Positions 29,112 to 38,387 are shown, counted from the stretch's first letter. The stretch: 64,000 nucleotides of DNA from Caulobacter sp. SL161 (GCF_026672375.1 NZ_JAPPRA010000001.1:682001-746000); one strand, 5' to 3'. The notes: generated by a model from the letters alone, not told the origin. Made by a program: numbers and translations.

Positions 29112-30666
29112 ACGTGTTTTCGATCCGGCGAGACGGCGGGCCGACGTCTTCGTCGCCCGCCGCGCTGGTGCGCCGATAGGCCAGGGCCTCGGCGACATGA
29201 ACCCGCTTGACGCTATCGACTCCCTCCAGGTCGGCGATGGTGCGGGAGAGGCGTAGCACCCGGGTCCAGCCGCGGGCGCTGATGCGTCCGGCCTCGGCGG
29301 CGCGGGACAGCAGGTCCCGCCCTGCCGTGTCGAGCCCTGAGATCTTTTCCAGAAACGCCCCCTCGGCGCGGCCGTTCAGGCCATCGGCGGCTCCCAGCGC
29401 CTCGGCGCGGTCGACCTGCAAGGCCCTGGCCCGCGCCACGCGCGCGGCGATCTCGGCGGAGCCTTCGACCGGCGGCGGCAGGGCCAGATCGGCGGCGGTG
29501 ACGGCGGGCATGTCGACGGCCAGATCAATCCGGTCGAGCAGGGGGCCCGAGATGCGGCCCTGATAGTCCTTCTGGCACCGGGGGGCCTTGCCGCAAGCGC
29601 CGCGCCCGGCGCCGCCGTGGCCGCAGCGACAGGGGTTCATCGCCGCGACCAGCTGGACCTTGGCGGGATAGCGCACATGCGCGTTGGCGCGCGCGACCAT
29701 CACCTCGCCCGTCTCCAGCGGACCGCGTAGGCTGTCCAGCGCCTGGACGCCGAACTCGGGCAGTTCATCCAGGAACAGGACGCCATTGTGCGCCAAAGAG
29801 ACCTCGCCCGGCTTGGCGCGATGCCCGCCGCCGGTCAGGGCGGCCATGCTGGCGCTGTGGTGCGGAGCGCGGAAGGGCCGCGCGCGCGTCAGCGTGCCCC
29901 GGGCGATGAGCCCCGCCACCGAATGGACCATCGAGGTCTCCAGCAGCTCGGCCGAGGTCAGGGGCGGCAAGAGGCCAGGCAGGCGCTGGGCCAGCATCGA
30001 CTTGCCCGAGCCCGGCGGACCACAGAACAGCAGGTTGTGGCCGCCGGCCGCCGCGATCTCCAACGCGCGCTTGGCGTGTTCCTGGCCTTTGACGTCGCGC
30101 AGGTCCCTGGGCGGCTCGCCCTCGATGATCGGGCCCGGCGTCGGGGCTGAGAGGATCTGGCTACCTCGGAAGTGGTTGATCAGCGCCACCAGCGAGCGCG
30201 GCGCCAGGATCCGCGTGCCGCCGGCCCAGGCCGCTTCCGGTCCCGAGGCTTCGGGGCAGATAAGCCCCAGGTCCATGGCCCCCGCCGCCATGGCGGCGGG
30301 AAGGGCGCCGGCGGCGGGCACGATGCGGCCGTCCAGAGACAGCTCGCCCATCGCCGCCCAGCCGTCCAGCGCGTCCAAAGGGATGACGCCCAGGGCCGCC
30401 ATCACCGCAAGCGCGATCGGCAGGTCGAAGTGCGCGCCCTCCTTGGGCAGGTCGGCCGGCGCCAGGTTGGCGACGATGCGCTTGCCGGGCAACGAAAGGC
30501 CAAGGCCGGCGAAGGCGCCGCGCACCCGTTCGCGGCTTTCGGCGACCGCCTTGTCGGCCAGCCCCACCACCACGAAGGCGTGCTGGCCGGTCGTCAGTTG
30601 GACCTCGACATCGACCCTCCGGGCCTCGACGCCTTCGAACGCGACGGTGACGACCCTGGCGGCCAT
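29095..30666 (-). CDS. comM: YifB/ComM family Mg-chelatase-like AAA+ ATPase
   Basis: A 523-aa protein. The N-terminal ChlI fold domain begins VTVAFEGVEARRVDVEVQL and contains VGLADKAVAESRERV and IVANLAPADLPKEG. The AAA+ module follows with Walker A CGPPGSGKSMLAQRL, Walker B GVLFLDELPEF and the zinc-like NPCRCGHGG loop. A C-terminal Mg-chelatase domain (RGWTRVLRLSRTIADLEG) completes it. In other bacteria ComM is a helicase promoting branch migration during natural transformation. Length is as usual, with a short C-tail extension of about 15 aa. Confidence 0.92.
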   Translation of the reverse strand: MAARVVTVAFEGVEARRVDVEVQLTTGQHAFVVVGLADKAVAESRERVRGAFAGLGLSLPGKRIVANLAPADLPKEGAHFDLPIALAVMAALGVIPLDALDGWAAMGELSLDGRIVPAAGALPAAMAAGAMDLGLICPEASGPEAAWAGGTRILAPRSLVALINHFRGSQILSAPTPGPIIEGEPPRDLRDVKGQEHAKRALEIAAAGGHNLLFCGPPGSGKSMLAQRLPGLLPPLTSAELLETSMVHSVAGLIARGTLTRARPFRAPHHSASMAALTGGGHRAKPGEVSLAHNGVLFLDELPEFGVQALDSLRGPLETGEVMVARANAHVRYPAKVQLVAAMNPCRCGHGGAGRGACGKAPRCQKDYQGRISGPLLDRIDLAVDMPAVTAADLALPPPVEGSAEIAARVARARALQVDRAEALGAADGLNGRAEGAFLEKISGLDTAGRDLLSRAAEAGRISARGWTRVLRLSRTIADLEGVDSVKRVHVAEALAYRRTSAAGDEDVGPPSRRIENTSRSVG

Positions 30667-30774
30667 CGTAACTCCTTGAGGAACTTCAATTTATCCACAA
30701 GGAGCAACATAGCTGGCGAAATGGAGCAAGAACGAAAAACGAACGTTTCGGGAAATCTTGCCGTTTACGCAGAG

Positions 30775-31728
30775 TTACCCACCGTTCGCCCGAATGTCCT
30801 CGATCCGATTCCAAAGTACTTCGGCGGCGTTGATACCGGTAAACCGCTTCAGCTGTTGGGCGCCCGTGGGCGAGGTGACGTTGATCTCGGTGAGGTACTC
30901 GCCGATCACGTCGATGCCCACGAATAGCAGACCGCGACGCTTCAGTTCCGGGGCGATGATCTTGCAAAGCTCCAGGTCGCGGGCGGTCAGCTCCACCGCC
31001 TCGGCGCGGCCGCCGACGCGCAGGTTCGAGCGGACTTGGCCGCTGGCCGGAACGCGGTTGATCGCGCCCACGGGCTCGCCATCGACCAGCAGCACGCGCT
31101 TGTCGCCCTTGCTGACGGCGGGAACGAACTTCTGCGCGATGACCTGCTCGCGGCCGATCATCGCGTGCAGTTCCAGGAGGGCGTCGAGATTGGGATCATC
31201 GGCCAGCAGACGCGCCACGCCCGAGCCGCCGCCGCCATAGAGGGGCTTCAGCACAATGTCGCCGTGCCGGGCGCGGAAGTCGTAGATCGCTTCATGGTCG
31301 CTGGTGATCAGGGTCGGCGGCTGCACCCCTGGGAAGTCGGTGACGAACAGCTTCTCGGGCGCGTTGCGCACCTCGGCGGGATTGTTCACGACCAGGGTGT
31401 GGGGGTGGACCTTCTCCAGGAAGTGCGTGGCCGTGATGTAGGCCATGTCGAACGGCGGATCCTGGCGCATCAGGACGACGTCGATGTCGTCCTTCATGTC
31501 CAGCACCACGGTCTCACCCAGCCTGGCGTGCGCGCCCTTATCGGCGAACACCTCGACCGGCTGGGCGCGCGCGAACACCCGGCCGTCTTCCTGCGAAAGC
31601 TTGTCGGGGGTGTAGAACCACAGCTTGTGGCCGCGGCTCTGGGCTTCCATCATCATCAGGAAGGACGTGTCGGTGTCGATATTGATCCCCAGGATGGGAT
31701 CCATCTGGACGGCGACTCGCAGCGACAT
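30775..31728 (-). CDS. gshB: glutathione synthetase
   Basis: Ligates gamma-glutamylcysteine and glycine with ATP in the cytosol. The 317-aa ATP-grasp protein starts [23 protein letters not shown]. It has the family motifs [49 protein letters not shown] and the C-terminal [19 protein letters not shown]. It is a single gene 108 bp downstream (minus strand) of the region before comM, without close partners. Confidence 0.97.
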   Translation of the reverse strand: MSLRVAVQMDPILGINIDTDTSFLMMMEAQSRGHKLWFYTPDKLSQEDGRVFARAQPVEVFADKGAHARLGETVVLDMKDDIDVVLMRQDPPFDMAYITATHFLEKVHPHTLVVNNPAEVRNAPEKLFVTDFPGVQPPTLITSDHEAIYDFRARHGDIVLKPLYGGGGSGVARLLADDPNLDALLELHAMIGREQVIAQKFVPAVSKGDKRVLLVDGEPVGAINRVPASGQVRSNLRVGGRAEAVELTARDLELCKIIAPELKRRGLLFVGIDVIGEYLTEINVTSPTGAQQLKRFTGINAAEVLWNRIEDIRANGG

Positions 31729-31848
31729 GGGGGCTCCTGGGGTTTTCTCGACGCCGCCCAGACCTAGAGGGCGGCGAGCGTCTAGTTAAGCGCGAATGAC
31801 GAGATTGCGAGCGGACTTCTTGAGCGAATGTCCGCTCACCATCTCTTC

Positions 31849-32187
31849 TTAGTCGCCCTCAACGGTTCGCCTCAGGGCGTCGAAGCGCGACCGCCACAGG
31901 GTCTTCTGGAGACGGGCGAACGCTTCGAGCCGCTCCAGACCCTCGGGGTCGACCGTGCAAATCCGCTCGCGGCCCACCTTGCGCGTGCTGACCAGGCGGG
32001 CGCTCTCGAGAATCCGAACATGCTGACCCAGGCCCGTCAGCGTGATGCCGAGCGGGGTGGCCAGATCCTTGACGCTCTGCTCGCGCTCCATCAGCGAAAA
32101 GAAGATCTTTCGCCGCGTGCCATCGCCAAGCGCGGCCAGAAGGCCCTCGATCTCTTCGCGCGGCGCCCCGCTGGTCGCAACACGCAT
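31849..32187 (-). CDS. ArsR family HTH regulator
   Basis: A 112-aa winged-helix protein: LLAALGDGTRRKIFFSLMEREQSVKDLATPLGITLTGLGQHVRILESARLVSTRKVGRERICTVDPEGL is a standard ArsR DNA-binding domain. No CxC metal site is present, so it is probably of the non-metal type that pairs with SRPBCC enzymes. Its ATG follows the SRPBCC stop by 3 bp, so both are made from one transcript, and it may bind the palindrome at 32683. Confidence 0.88.
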   Translation of the reverse strand: MRVATSGAPREEIEGLLAALGDGTRRKIFFSLMEREQSVKDLATPLGITLTGLGQHVRILESARLVSTRKVGRERICTVDPEGLERLEAFARLQKTLWRSRFDALRRTVEGD

Positions 32188-32190
32188 GGG

Positions 32191-32664
32191 TTAGGCCTCC
32201 AGATAGCGATGGAGACCAGCGAGAAGCTGCTCGTGTCCGTTCCGGCGCAGCAGAGGGCCGTCGGAGCCCTCCAGATAGGCGCCCTGTTGGGTCAGCTTCA
32301 GGCTGGCCTTGTCGCCTTCGGCCGCGAACTCGAACGCCTCGTTGGCGATCGAGACCACCTTGCCGCCCGTGATCATCCGCGTCCGGCAGACCAGAAGCAT
32401 ATTGTCTTCGCGGGCGACGAATTCGCCTTCCATATCAACCTGCAGGCCGGGGACCGGGGTCTTGTCGTTCAACACGATGCGGAAGATCTCTTTCCCGCCC
32501 ACGCGCGCATCCAGGCTGTATTCAAGCGTTTCGTGCGTGGCAGAAGAATTGCCGTCGGCGTACCAGCCGCGCTTGGTCGCCGGGTCGATGAACGCCGAAA
32601 ACAGCTTCTCGACCGAACAGGCGAAGGTCTCTTTGATCTCGAAGCCATCGAACAGGATCGTCAT
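32191..32664 (-). CDS. SRPBCC (AHSA1-type) family protein
   Basis: A 157-aa START/AHSA1-fold protein: FDGFEIKETFACSVEKLFSAFIDPATKRGWYA is the typical opening, followed by VDMEGEFVAREDNMLLVCRTRM and the final helix GHEQLLAGLHRYLE. Such proteins bind hydrophobic ligands and are regularly encoded with ArsR regulators. The start at 32664 is favoured since sequence further upstream holds the operator-like palindrome. The ligand is unknown. Confidence 0.85.
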   Translation of the reverse strand: MTILFDGFEIKETFACSVEKLFSAFIDPATKRGWYADGNSSATHETLEYSLDARVGGKEIFRIVLNDKTPVPGLQVDMEGEFVAREDNMLLVCRTRMITGGKVVSIANEAFEFAAEGDKASLKLTQQGAYLEGSDGPLLRRNGHEQLLAGLHRYLEA

Positions 32665-32682
32665 GGCGGTGTTCCAATTTGA

Positions 32683-32739
32683 TGAAGTTTCAACTTCACT
32701 AAAAGTGAGTGGCGAGACAGTCAACTATAAACTTCACTT
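32683..32739. promoter_or_regulatory. ArsR-type operator upstream of the SRPBCC gene
   Basis: TGAAGTT-TC-AACTTCA (32683-32698) is a perfect 16-bp palindrome 18 bp upstream of the SRPBCC start. The half-site AACTTCACT recurs at 32729-32737. The arrangement fits autoregulation by the ArsR protein of the same operon. Assignment is inferred from position. Confidence 0.6.
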
Positions 32740-32781
32740 TCCCGGTGCGCCGAACCGCGCTCCGCGCGCCCTCGTGTCGGG

Positions 32782-33597
32782 TCAATTGAGTCTGAGCCGC
32801 ACCCGTTCCCGCGCCGCCCGCGCCGCGATCGCCGCGCCGCCGTCCAGGATCTGGGCGCGCGACAGGGCCTGCAGCGCGCCGGCCAGAGCGCCCTGGCCCT
32901 CGCGAGCGGCTGCGACGTCCAGCCAGGGGCGGTGGTCCTTGGGGTTGAGCAAGGCGCGGCGCAGGGCTGAGCGCTCGGCGCGGGGCCAGTCCTTGGCCTG
33001 CTGGGCGCGAGCGAAGATGTTGTTCTGCAGGCGGATCAGCACGGCGCGGTCGCTGATCGGGGCCATCAGAAGCTCAAGCCGCGCGGCGACGTCGGGCATC
33101 AGCCCCGTGCGCAGGGCCCGGCGCGACAGCTCGGACGGCAGCACCACGCGCCCCTCGCTGAACGGGTCCAGGGCCAGCGGGCCCTCATCGGTCTCGATCC
33201 GCAGCAGGAAGTGTCCGGGGAAGTCGACGCCGTAGAGCTCCAGCCCCACGGCGCGGGCGGCGTGCAGGTAGAAGACGCCCAGCGCCACGGGCAGGCCCTT
33301 GCGACGGTGGGCGATGGCGATGACGTCGGCGTTGTCGGGATGATCATAGGTGATCACGTCGCCGGTTAGGCGCAGGTCGCCCGCCAGGGTCTCGGCCACG
33401 GCCTCTTCAGGCGACTCGCTCTCGGCGCGGCGGCGCAGACGCTCGACCGCGTCACGGGCCAGATCGACGGCGGCCTTGGTGTCGCGGCTGGGGTCATCGT
33501 GCACGGCGCAGGCCAGGGCGGCCTCGAACAGCGGAAAGCCCTCGTCGGGACCTTCGCCCGCCTTAATCAGGATCGCCTCGGCCTCTTCCCGGGTCAT
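32782..33597 (-). CDS. SirB1-like transglutaminase-fold protein
   Basis: A 271-aa protein. After an N-terminal helix comes the SirB1/Transglut_core2 motif: DVIAIAHRRKGLPVALGVFYLHAARAVGLELYGVDFPGHFLLRI, then FDPFSEG-like LALDPFSEGRVV. The region 190-265 is TPR-like (RLQNNIFARAQQAKDWPRAERSALRRALLNPKD). The catalytic Cys of transglutaminases is replaced by other residues, as is common in SirB1, so it is probably non-enzymatic. It is the last gene of the rdgB-hemW-rsmI-yraN run, with its ATG immediately after the yraN stop. Confidence 0.82.
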   Translation of the reverse strand: MTREEAEAILIKAGEGPDEGFPLFEAALACAVHDDPSRDTKAAVDLARDAVERLRRRAESESPEEAVAETLAGDLRLTGDVITYDHPDNADVIAIAHRRKGLPVALGVFYLHAARAVGLELYGVDFPGHFLLRIETDEGPLALDPFSEGRVVLPSELSRRALRTGLMPDVAARLELLMAPISDRAVLIRLQNNIFARAQQAKDWPRAERSALRRALLNPKDHRPWLDVAAAREGQGALAGALQALSRAQILDGGAAIAARAARERVRLRLN

Positions 33598-33598
33598 C

Positions 33599-33976
33599 TC
33601 AGGCTCCGCCCCAGGCGTCGGGAAGGTGTCGCGGCGGCCTGCCGGGCGCCATTGCAATGAGGTCCAGCCGCACCAGCAGGTCGCGCAGTCCGGCGCGGTG
33701 CGCGGCCAGATGCGTTGCGGCGCGGCGCAGGCGCTCCCTCTGGGTCGGCTTCACGGCGTCCAGGGCGTCCTCGATGGTGGTGCGTTGCTTGACTTCGATA
33801 ACGGCCAGCACCTTGCCACGTTGCGCCAGGAGGTCGATTTCGCCAAGCGGCGTCGCCAGCCGGAAGCCGAGGATGCGGTAGCCCTTGGCCATCAGCCAGA
33901 GCGCGGCGATGACCTCGGCGCGGCGCCCGACCTTGCGCGCGGCGGTTCCGCGCGCCTGGCGAACGCCTGCCGCCAT
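33599..33976 (-). CDS. yraN: YraN/UPF0102 family endonuclease-like protein
   Basis: A 125-aa protein whose core RRAEVIAALWLMAKGYRILGFRLATPLGEIDLLAQRGKVLAVIEVKQR carries the restriction-endonuclease-like E-x-D...E-V-K motif of the UPF0102 family. Its role is unknown, though it is widely linked to rsmI as here. Its ATG overlaps the rsmI stop (TGATG). Confidence 0.9.
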   Translation of the reverse strand: MAAGVRQARGTAARKVGRRAEVIAALWLMAKGYRILGFRLATPLGEIDLLAQRGKVLAVIEVKQRTTIEDALDAVKPTQRERLRRAATHLAAHRAGLRDLLVRLDLIAMAPGRPPRHLPDAWGGA

Positions 33977-34848
33977 CAGGCCTGCTCCTTCAGCGCCAGC
34001 GCCTGGCGGTAGAGATCCTTGCGCGACAGGCCCAGCGCCTTGGCCACTTCCGAGGCCGCCTCGCCCAGCGGCAGGCGGGCCATGGCTTCGCGCAAGGCGG
34101 CCTCTGCGTCGTCGGCGCTGGCGACCTTTTCGACCCCGGGCCCGACCAGGATCACGATCTCGCCTTTCGGGGCGTCGAAGCGCGGATCGGCGGCGAGGTC
34201 GCTGAGCGGCCCCCGCACGCAGGTCTCGTAGAGCTTGGTCAGTTCGCGACACACAGCGGCCGGACGATCGCCGCCGAACACCGCCGCCATGTCCGCGAGG
34301 CAGTCGGCGACCCGCGAGGCGCCCTCATAGAAGATCAGTGTGGCGCGGGTGTTGGCGAACTCCTCTAAGAAGGTCCGACGCGCGGCGCTCTTGGGGGGCG
34401 GGAAGCCGGCGAACAGGAACCGCTCGGTGGGCAGACCGGCCAGGGTCAGGGCGGCTAGGGCGGCCGAGGCGCCGGGGATCGGGATCACGTCATGGCCGGC
34501 GGCGATCGCCTCGCGGGCCAGGCGATAGCCGGGGTCGGAGACCATCGGCGTGCCCGCGTCCGAGACCAGCGCCACGCGCTCGCCGGCGGCCAGACGCTCG
34601 AGGATCACCGGAATCGCTCGCTCGGCCACATGCTCGTCATGGCGTTCCAGCCGGGTCCTGATCCCGTAGGCCGACAACAGCTTGCCGGTCACCCGGGTGT
34701 CTTCGGCCAGCAGCACGTCGCAGCCGGCCAGCACGTCCAGGGCCCGCAGAGTGATGTCGCGCAGATTGCCGATCGGCGTCGCCACCAGATAGAGGCCGGG
34801 CGCGAGCGGCGCGTCGGACAGGGCTGGCGGGGGAAGCAGACGACTCAA
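33976..34848 (-). CDS. rsmI: 16S rRNA (cytidine-1402 2'-O)-methyltransferase
   Basis: A 290-aa tetrapyrrole-methylase-fold enzyme that methylates the ribose of C1402 in 16S rRNA. Landmarks: GLYLVATPIGNLRDITLRALDVL, LLAEDTRVTGKLL, ALVSDAGTPMVSDPGYRL and PGASAALAALTLAGLPTERF. Residues about 250-290 are a C-terminal HTH-like tail (LPLGEAASEVAKALGLSRKDLYRQAL). Coupled to yraN. Confidence 0.96.
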   Translation of the reverse strand: MSRLLPPPALSDAPLAPGLYLVATPIGNLRDITLRALDVLAGCDVLLAEDTRVTGKLLSAYGIRTRLERHDEHVAERAIPVILERLAAGERVALVSDAGTPMVSDPGYRLAREAIAAGHDVIPIPGASAALAALTLAGLPTERFLFAGFPPPKSAARRTFLEEFANTRATLIFYEGASRVADCLADMAAVFGGDRPAAVCRELTKLYETCVRGPLSDLAADPRFDAPKGEIVILVGPGVEKVASADDAEAALREAMARLPLGEAASEVAKALGLSRKDLYRQALALKEQA

Positions 34849-34882
34849 GGGCTAGGTGTCCTTCGGTTGAGTCAAACCCATA

Positions 34883-36037
34883 TCAGGTTGCGAGCGCGCC
34901 TGTCAGCCGATCCAGCACCAGCCGGCCCGCGCGCGTCGCCCTCAGCCGCGCGCGATCCTCGACCAGAAGGCCGGTCTCGACCAGATCGCGGACCTTGGCG
35001 ACGTCCGGGTCAAGGCCCAGAACCGCGACCTCGTCAAAGCCGACCCCGGCGTCGATCCGCATCCCCAGAACCAGTCGCTCCAGGGCCGCGTCCTCGGGCG
35101 TGAGGATCTCCGACTGAAAGCCGACGCCGTGATCGCCGACCGCGGCGATATAGTCCTTGATGGCGCGATGGGCGGTGGTGGCGGCGCGGCCCTCGGGCAG
35201 GGCTAGGCGGCCATGCGCGCCCGGCCCGACGCCGACATAGTCGACGCCCCGCCAGTAGACGAGATTGTGCCGCGCGCGGGCGGCCTCGCCCCGGGCGTGG
35301 TTGGAGACCTCGTAGGCGTCGAAGCCGGCGGCCTCGAGGATTTCCTGGGTGGTCTCGAACAGGGTGGCGGCCAGGTCCTCGTCGGGCGTGACCAAGGTTC
35401 CGCGCCCGACCGCGCGGTCAAAGGCGGTGCCGGGCTCGATGGTCAGCTGGTAGGGCGAGACGTGCTCGGGGCCCAGGGCGATCGCTTCGGAGAGCTCGGC
35501 GCGCCACGCCGAATCGGTCTGGCCCGGGCGGGCGTAGATCAGATCGATCGACAGGCGGGGAAAGGCCCGGGCTGCTGCGGCTATGGCTCGCCGCGCCGCG
35601 CCGGCGTCGTGGTTACGGCCCAGCGCCTTGAGAGAAGCGTCATCCAACGCCTGCACGCCCAGCGACAGGCGCTGAACTCCGGCGTCGGCGAGGGCCGCGA
35701 AGCGATCGGTCTCGGCGTCCGTGGGGTTGGCCTCCAGGCTGATTTCAAGATCGTCGGCCGGCGACCACAGGCGCTTGGCGGTCTCGATCACCCGCGCCAC
35801 CTGCGCCGGGTCCATCAGCGAGGGCGTGCCGCCGCCGAAGAAGATCGACAGCAGACGCCGCTCGCCGGTCAGGGCGCGCTGCGCTTCCAGGTCCGCGACG
35901 ATGGCGTCCGCCAGGGCCCGCTGCTCGTCGGTCCGTCCGCGATCGCGTACGACATTGAAGTCGCAATAGGGGCAGATTCGCGCGCAGTAGGGCCAGTGGA
36001 CATAGATCCCCACGGCCTCGGTGCGGGGATCAGTCAA
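34883..36037 (-). CDS. hemW: HemW-like radical SAM heme chaperone
   Basis: A 384-aa protein of the HemN family. The [4Fe-4S] cluster ligands are Cys18, Cys22 and Cys25 in [13 protein letters not shown], followed by [16 protein letters not shown] and EANPTD. The N-terminal extension that supplies catalytic residues in true HemN is absent, so this is HemW, a heme-binding maturation factor for respiratory enzymes. It overlaps the end of rdgB by 8 bp. Confidence 0.94.
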   Translation of the reverse strand: MTDPRTEAVGIYVHWPYCARICPYCDFNVVRDRGRTDEQRALADAIVADLEAQRALTGERRLLSIFFGGGTPSLMDPAQVARVIETAKRLWSPADDLEISLEANPTDAETDRFAALADAGVQRLSLGVQALDDASLKALGRNHDAGAARRAIAAAARAFPRLSIDLIYARPGQTDSAWRAELSEAIALGPEHVSPYQLTIEPGTAFDRAVGRGTLVTPDEDLAATLFETTQEILEAAGFDAYEVSNHARGEAARARHNLVYWRGVDYVGVGPGAHGRLALPEGRAATTAHRAIKDYIAAVGDHGVGFQSEILTPEDAALERLVLGMRIDAGVGFDEVAVLGLDPDVAKVRDLVETGLLVEDRARLRATRAGRLVLDRLTGALAT

Positions 36038-36632
36038 ACAGGGCCGCCTTCAGCTTGGCGAAGGCGCGGGCCCTATGGCTCATGGCGTCCTTGGCGGCCG
36101 GCTCCATCTCGCCGAAGGTCAGGGCGTGGCCCTCGGGGACGAAGATCGGGTCATAGCCAAAGCCGCGCGTCCCGCGTCCCGGGAACACCAGGGTTCCATC
36201 GACGCGGCCTTCGACCACGACCGCCGGGCCGTTCGGCCAGGCCACGGCCAGGGCCGAGGTGAACCAGGCGGTGCGATCATCCGACGCGGTCTCTTCCAGG
36301 CGCGCCTCGACCTTCTTCATGGCCAGGGCGAAGTCCTTGCTCGGACCGGCCCAGCGGGCGGAGAAGATGCCCGGCGCGCCGTCCAGCGCGGTGACCGACA
36401 GGCCCGAATCATCCGCCAGGGCGGGCAGGCCCGACAGGTCTGCGGCGTGGCGGGCCTTCAGCAGCGCGTTGCCGACGAAGGTGCTCTCGGTTTCGTCCGG
36501 TTCGGGCAGGCCCAACTGGCCGGCGGTGACGATCTCGAACCGGCCATCCAGCAGGGCGGCGATCTCGGGGACCTTGCCAGGATTGTGGGTGGCCGCCACA
36601 AGCTTTGCTCCCACTTCAAGCTTCAGCGCCAT
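36030..36632 (-). CDS. rdgB: XTP/dITP pyrophosphatase
   Basis: A 200-aa house-cleaning NTPase that hydrolyses non-canonical purine NTPs (ITP, XTP). Motifs: [54 protein letters not shown] and [12 protein letters not shown], with the C-terminal [11 protein letters not shown]. It is first of five tightly spaced minus-strand genes. The divergent GST begins only 24 bp away, so the promoters must overlap the coding regions. Confidence 0.97.
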   Translation of the reverse strand: MALKLEVGAKLVAATHNPGKVPEIAALLDGRFEIVTAGQLGLPEPDETESTFVGNALLKARHAADLSGLPALADDSGLSVTALDGAPGIFSARWAGPSKDFALAMKKVEARLEETASDDRTAWFTSALAVAWPNGPAVVVEGRVDGTLVFPGRGTRGFGYDPIFVPEGHALTFGEMEPAAKDAMSHRARAFAKLKAALFD

Positions 36633-36656
36633 TCGTCGTCTCCAGGAAATCCATCG

Positions 36657-37250
36657 ATGCGGCTTCTTTACTCGCCCTTGTCGCCGTTTGCCCGCAAGGT
36701 TCGTGTTCTGACCATGGAAAAAGGGCTGTCCGAGCGCCTGACGTTCGAGACGATCGCGCCGTTCCAGGACGAAAGCCTCCGGGCGCTGAACCCGCTGAAC
36801 AAGGTGCCGACCCTGGTGCTGGAGGGCGGCGAGACGGTGTTTGATTCCGCCGTGATCGTCGACTTCCTGGACGGACTGTCCGAGCCGACCCTGATTCCGA
36901 ACGCCCAGCCGGCGCGGCGGCGGGCCCTGACCCTCGAAGCGGCGGCCGACGGTTTGGGCGATGCGGCCCTGCTGATCGTCCGCGAGCGCATGCGGCCCGA
37001 GGCGCAGCACCGTCAGGACCTGTTCGATCGCCAGCTGCGCGCGGTTCACGCCGCGCTCGACCTTTTCGAAGCAGCGGATCTGCCCAGCGATCGGTTCGAA
37101 ATCGCCGAGATCGCGATCGCCGTGCAGCTGGCCTATCTGGACGTGCGGCAGGTGGTCGCCTGGCGTCCCGGTCGCCCGGCCTTGTCGGCCTGGTACGACG
37201 CGGTCTCCAAGCGCGCCTCGATGATCGCGACCGAGCCCTCCACGGCTTGA
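36657..37250 (+). CDS. glutathione S-transferase family protein
   Basis: A 197-aa protein. The thioredoxin-fold half is [24 protein letters not shown], with [28 protein letters not shown] providing the cis-Pro and the glutathione gamma-Glu binding Asp/Ser. A helical C-terminal half follows ([22 protein letters not shown]). It resembles the YibF-type bacterial GSTs. Substrate unknown. Ser6 is in the usual position of the catalytic Ser/Tyr/Cys. Confidence 0.9.
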   Translation: MRLLYSPLSPFARKVRVLTMEKGLSERLTFETIAPFQDESLRALNPLNKVPTLVLEGGETVFDSAVIVDFLDGLSEPTLIPNAQPARRRALTLEAAADGLGDAALLIVRERMRPEAQHRQDLFDRQLRAVHAALDLFEAADLPSDRFEIAEIAIAVQLAYLDVRQVVAWRPGRPALSAWYDAVSKRASMIATEPSTA

Positions 37251-37417
37251 GTGCGCGCCGATGGCGCGGGCGACACGCCGCCGCCGATCATTGCCAAAGT
37301 TTAATATCGTTTCTCGATAAACGACATTGGCGGAACCGCAAACCCGGCCTATTTGTTTAGCGTGGCGAGGGGGCGAATGTTTCGGCCCTGGCCATGTCTC
37401 TCAAACTGGAAAACGCG

Positions 37418-37534
37418 ATGTCCGCCGCCCGTCTGTTCCATATCGCCGACAAGGTCGTCATGACCGCCATCACCGCCGCGCTGATCGTGGCCGTGCCGGT
37501 GTCGGCCGTGGCGTTCCTGGCGCAGACGCTTTAG
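37418..37534 (+). CDS. 38-aa predicted membrane peptide
   Basis: A small ORF: MSAARLFHIADKVVMTAITA followed by ALIVAVPVSAVAFLAQTL, with one membrane-spanning segment after a short amphipathic start. An in-frame ATG at 37394 would give 46 aa. GGA lies 9 bp before the 37418 ATG. It lies in a 360-bp space between a GST gene and a DUF2975 gene, has typical G/C third-position bias, and is followed by a hairpin. It is similar in size and layout to the 47-aa gene at 56756. The function is unknown. Confidence 0.5.
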   Translation: MSAARLFHIADKVVMTAITAALIVAVPVSAVAFLAQTL

Positions 37535-37559
37535 GGGCGCGTTCGCCGTTTTGACGTCT

Positions 37560-37574
37560 CCCCGCGACGCGGGG
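37560..37574. repeat. short GC hairpin, reduced copy of the CTCCCCCGC repeat
   Basis: CCCCGC-gac-GCGGGG, with flanking CT and CA, is a single-hairpin version of the element at 13047-13162. It follows the small membrane gene and could serve as its terminator. Confidence 0.45.
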
Positions 37575-37609
37575 CATGTTGCTTAGCGTCGCTGTGGGGG
37601 GAAACAGCC

Positions 37610-38143
37610 ATGCGCGCCTTGGGGCCAGGCTCGGTTTCGAGTTTTCTGAAGATCATCCTCGACGTCATCTATGTCGGGCTGTGGATCTTCGTCAGTCTTT
37701 TGTCGCTGTTCACGCTGATCGCGCTGCTGTTCAGCTTCAATCCCGAATTGCTGGCCGCGATGTTGCCGATCAGCGACGCGGTCGAGGCGGTCAGCCGCAA
37801 CGGCCCGCTGTTCGCCGGGGCCCTGGCGGCCTGGGCCCTGCTGCTCGGCGGCTGGATGGTCATTGTCGAGCGCTTGCGCAAGATCTTCGCCACCCTGACG
37901 GCCGGCGATCCCTTCCACCCCGACAATGTCGTGCGCCTGCGCCTGATCGGGCTGGTGCTGGCGGGCCTGGAGGTCGGCCGTTACGTCTTTTCGGGTCTCG
38001 CCCGCTGGCTGGCCCCGAAAGCCAAGGTCATCGACGACAGCTTCACCCTGACCGCCTGGTTCTCGGTGCTGGTGGTGTTCGTCCTGGCCGAAGTCTTCCG
38101 CGAGGGCGCGCGCCTGCGGCGCGAAGCCGAACTCACGATCTGA
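37610..38143 (+). CDS. DUF2975 family membrane protein
   Basis: A 177-aa protein with four predicted helices (about 13-43, 65-90, 115-135 and 150-170). The central VERLRKIFATLTAGDPFHPDNVVRLRLIG, with its G-x-P-F motif, is the DUF2975 signature. The gene is immediately followed (16 bp) by an XRE regulator of the YozG type. This pairing is widely conserved; the physiological role is not known. Confidence 0.9.
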   Translation: MRALGPGSVSSFLKIILDVIYVGLWIFVSLLSLFTLIALLFSFNPELLAAMLPISDAVEAVSRNGPLFAGALAAWALLLGGWMVIVERLRKIFATLTAGDPFHPDNVVRLRLIGLVLAGLEVGRYVFSGLARWLAPKAKVIDDSFTLTAWFSVLVVFVLAEVFREGARLRREAELTI

Positions 38144-38159
38144 TCCGGAGCGATCCTGA

Positions 38160-38387
38160 ATGCCCGTCCGCGTGAACCTCGACCGCGTGCTTCTGGAGCG
38201 CCGCATGTCGCTGACCGAACTGTCGGACCGCGTCGGCGTGACGATCGCCAACCTGTCGATCCTGAAAACGGGCAAGGCGCGCGCGGTGCGGTTCTCGACG
38301 CTGGACGCACTCTGTCGCGAACTGGAGTGCCAGCCGGGGGATCTGTTGAGCTTCGAGTACGGCCCGGCGGACGCGAACGACGACTAG
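38160..38387 (+). CDS. XRE (YozG-like) helix-turn-helix regulator
   Basis: A 75-aa single-domain regulator: VNLDRVLLERRMSLTELSDRVGVTIANLSILKTGKARAVRFSTLDALCRELECQPGDLLSFE is a compact Cro/C1 HTH with the typical C-E-L-x-C-Q-P-G-D end. It probably controls its own operon with the DUF2975 gene. Its TAG stop shares CTAG with the convergent DegP-like gene. Confidence 0.9.
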   Translation: MPVRVNLDRVLLERRMSLTELSDRVGVTIANLSILKTGKARAVRFSTLDALCRELECQPGDLLSFEYGPADANDD

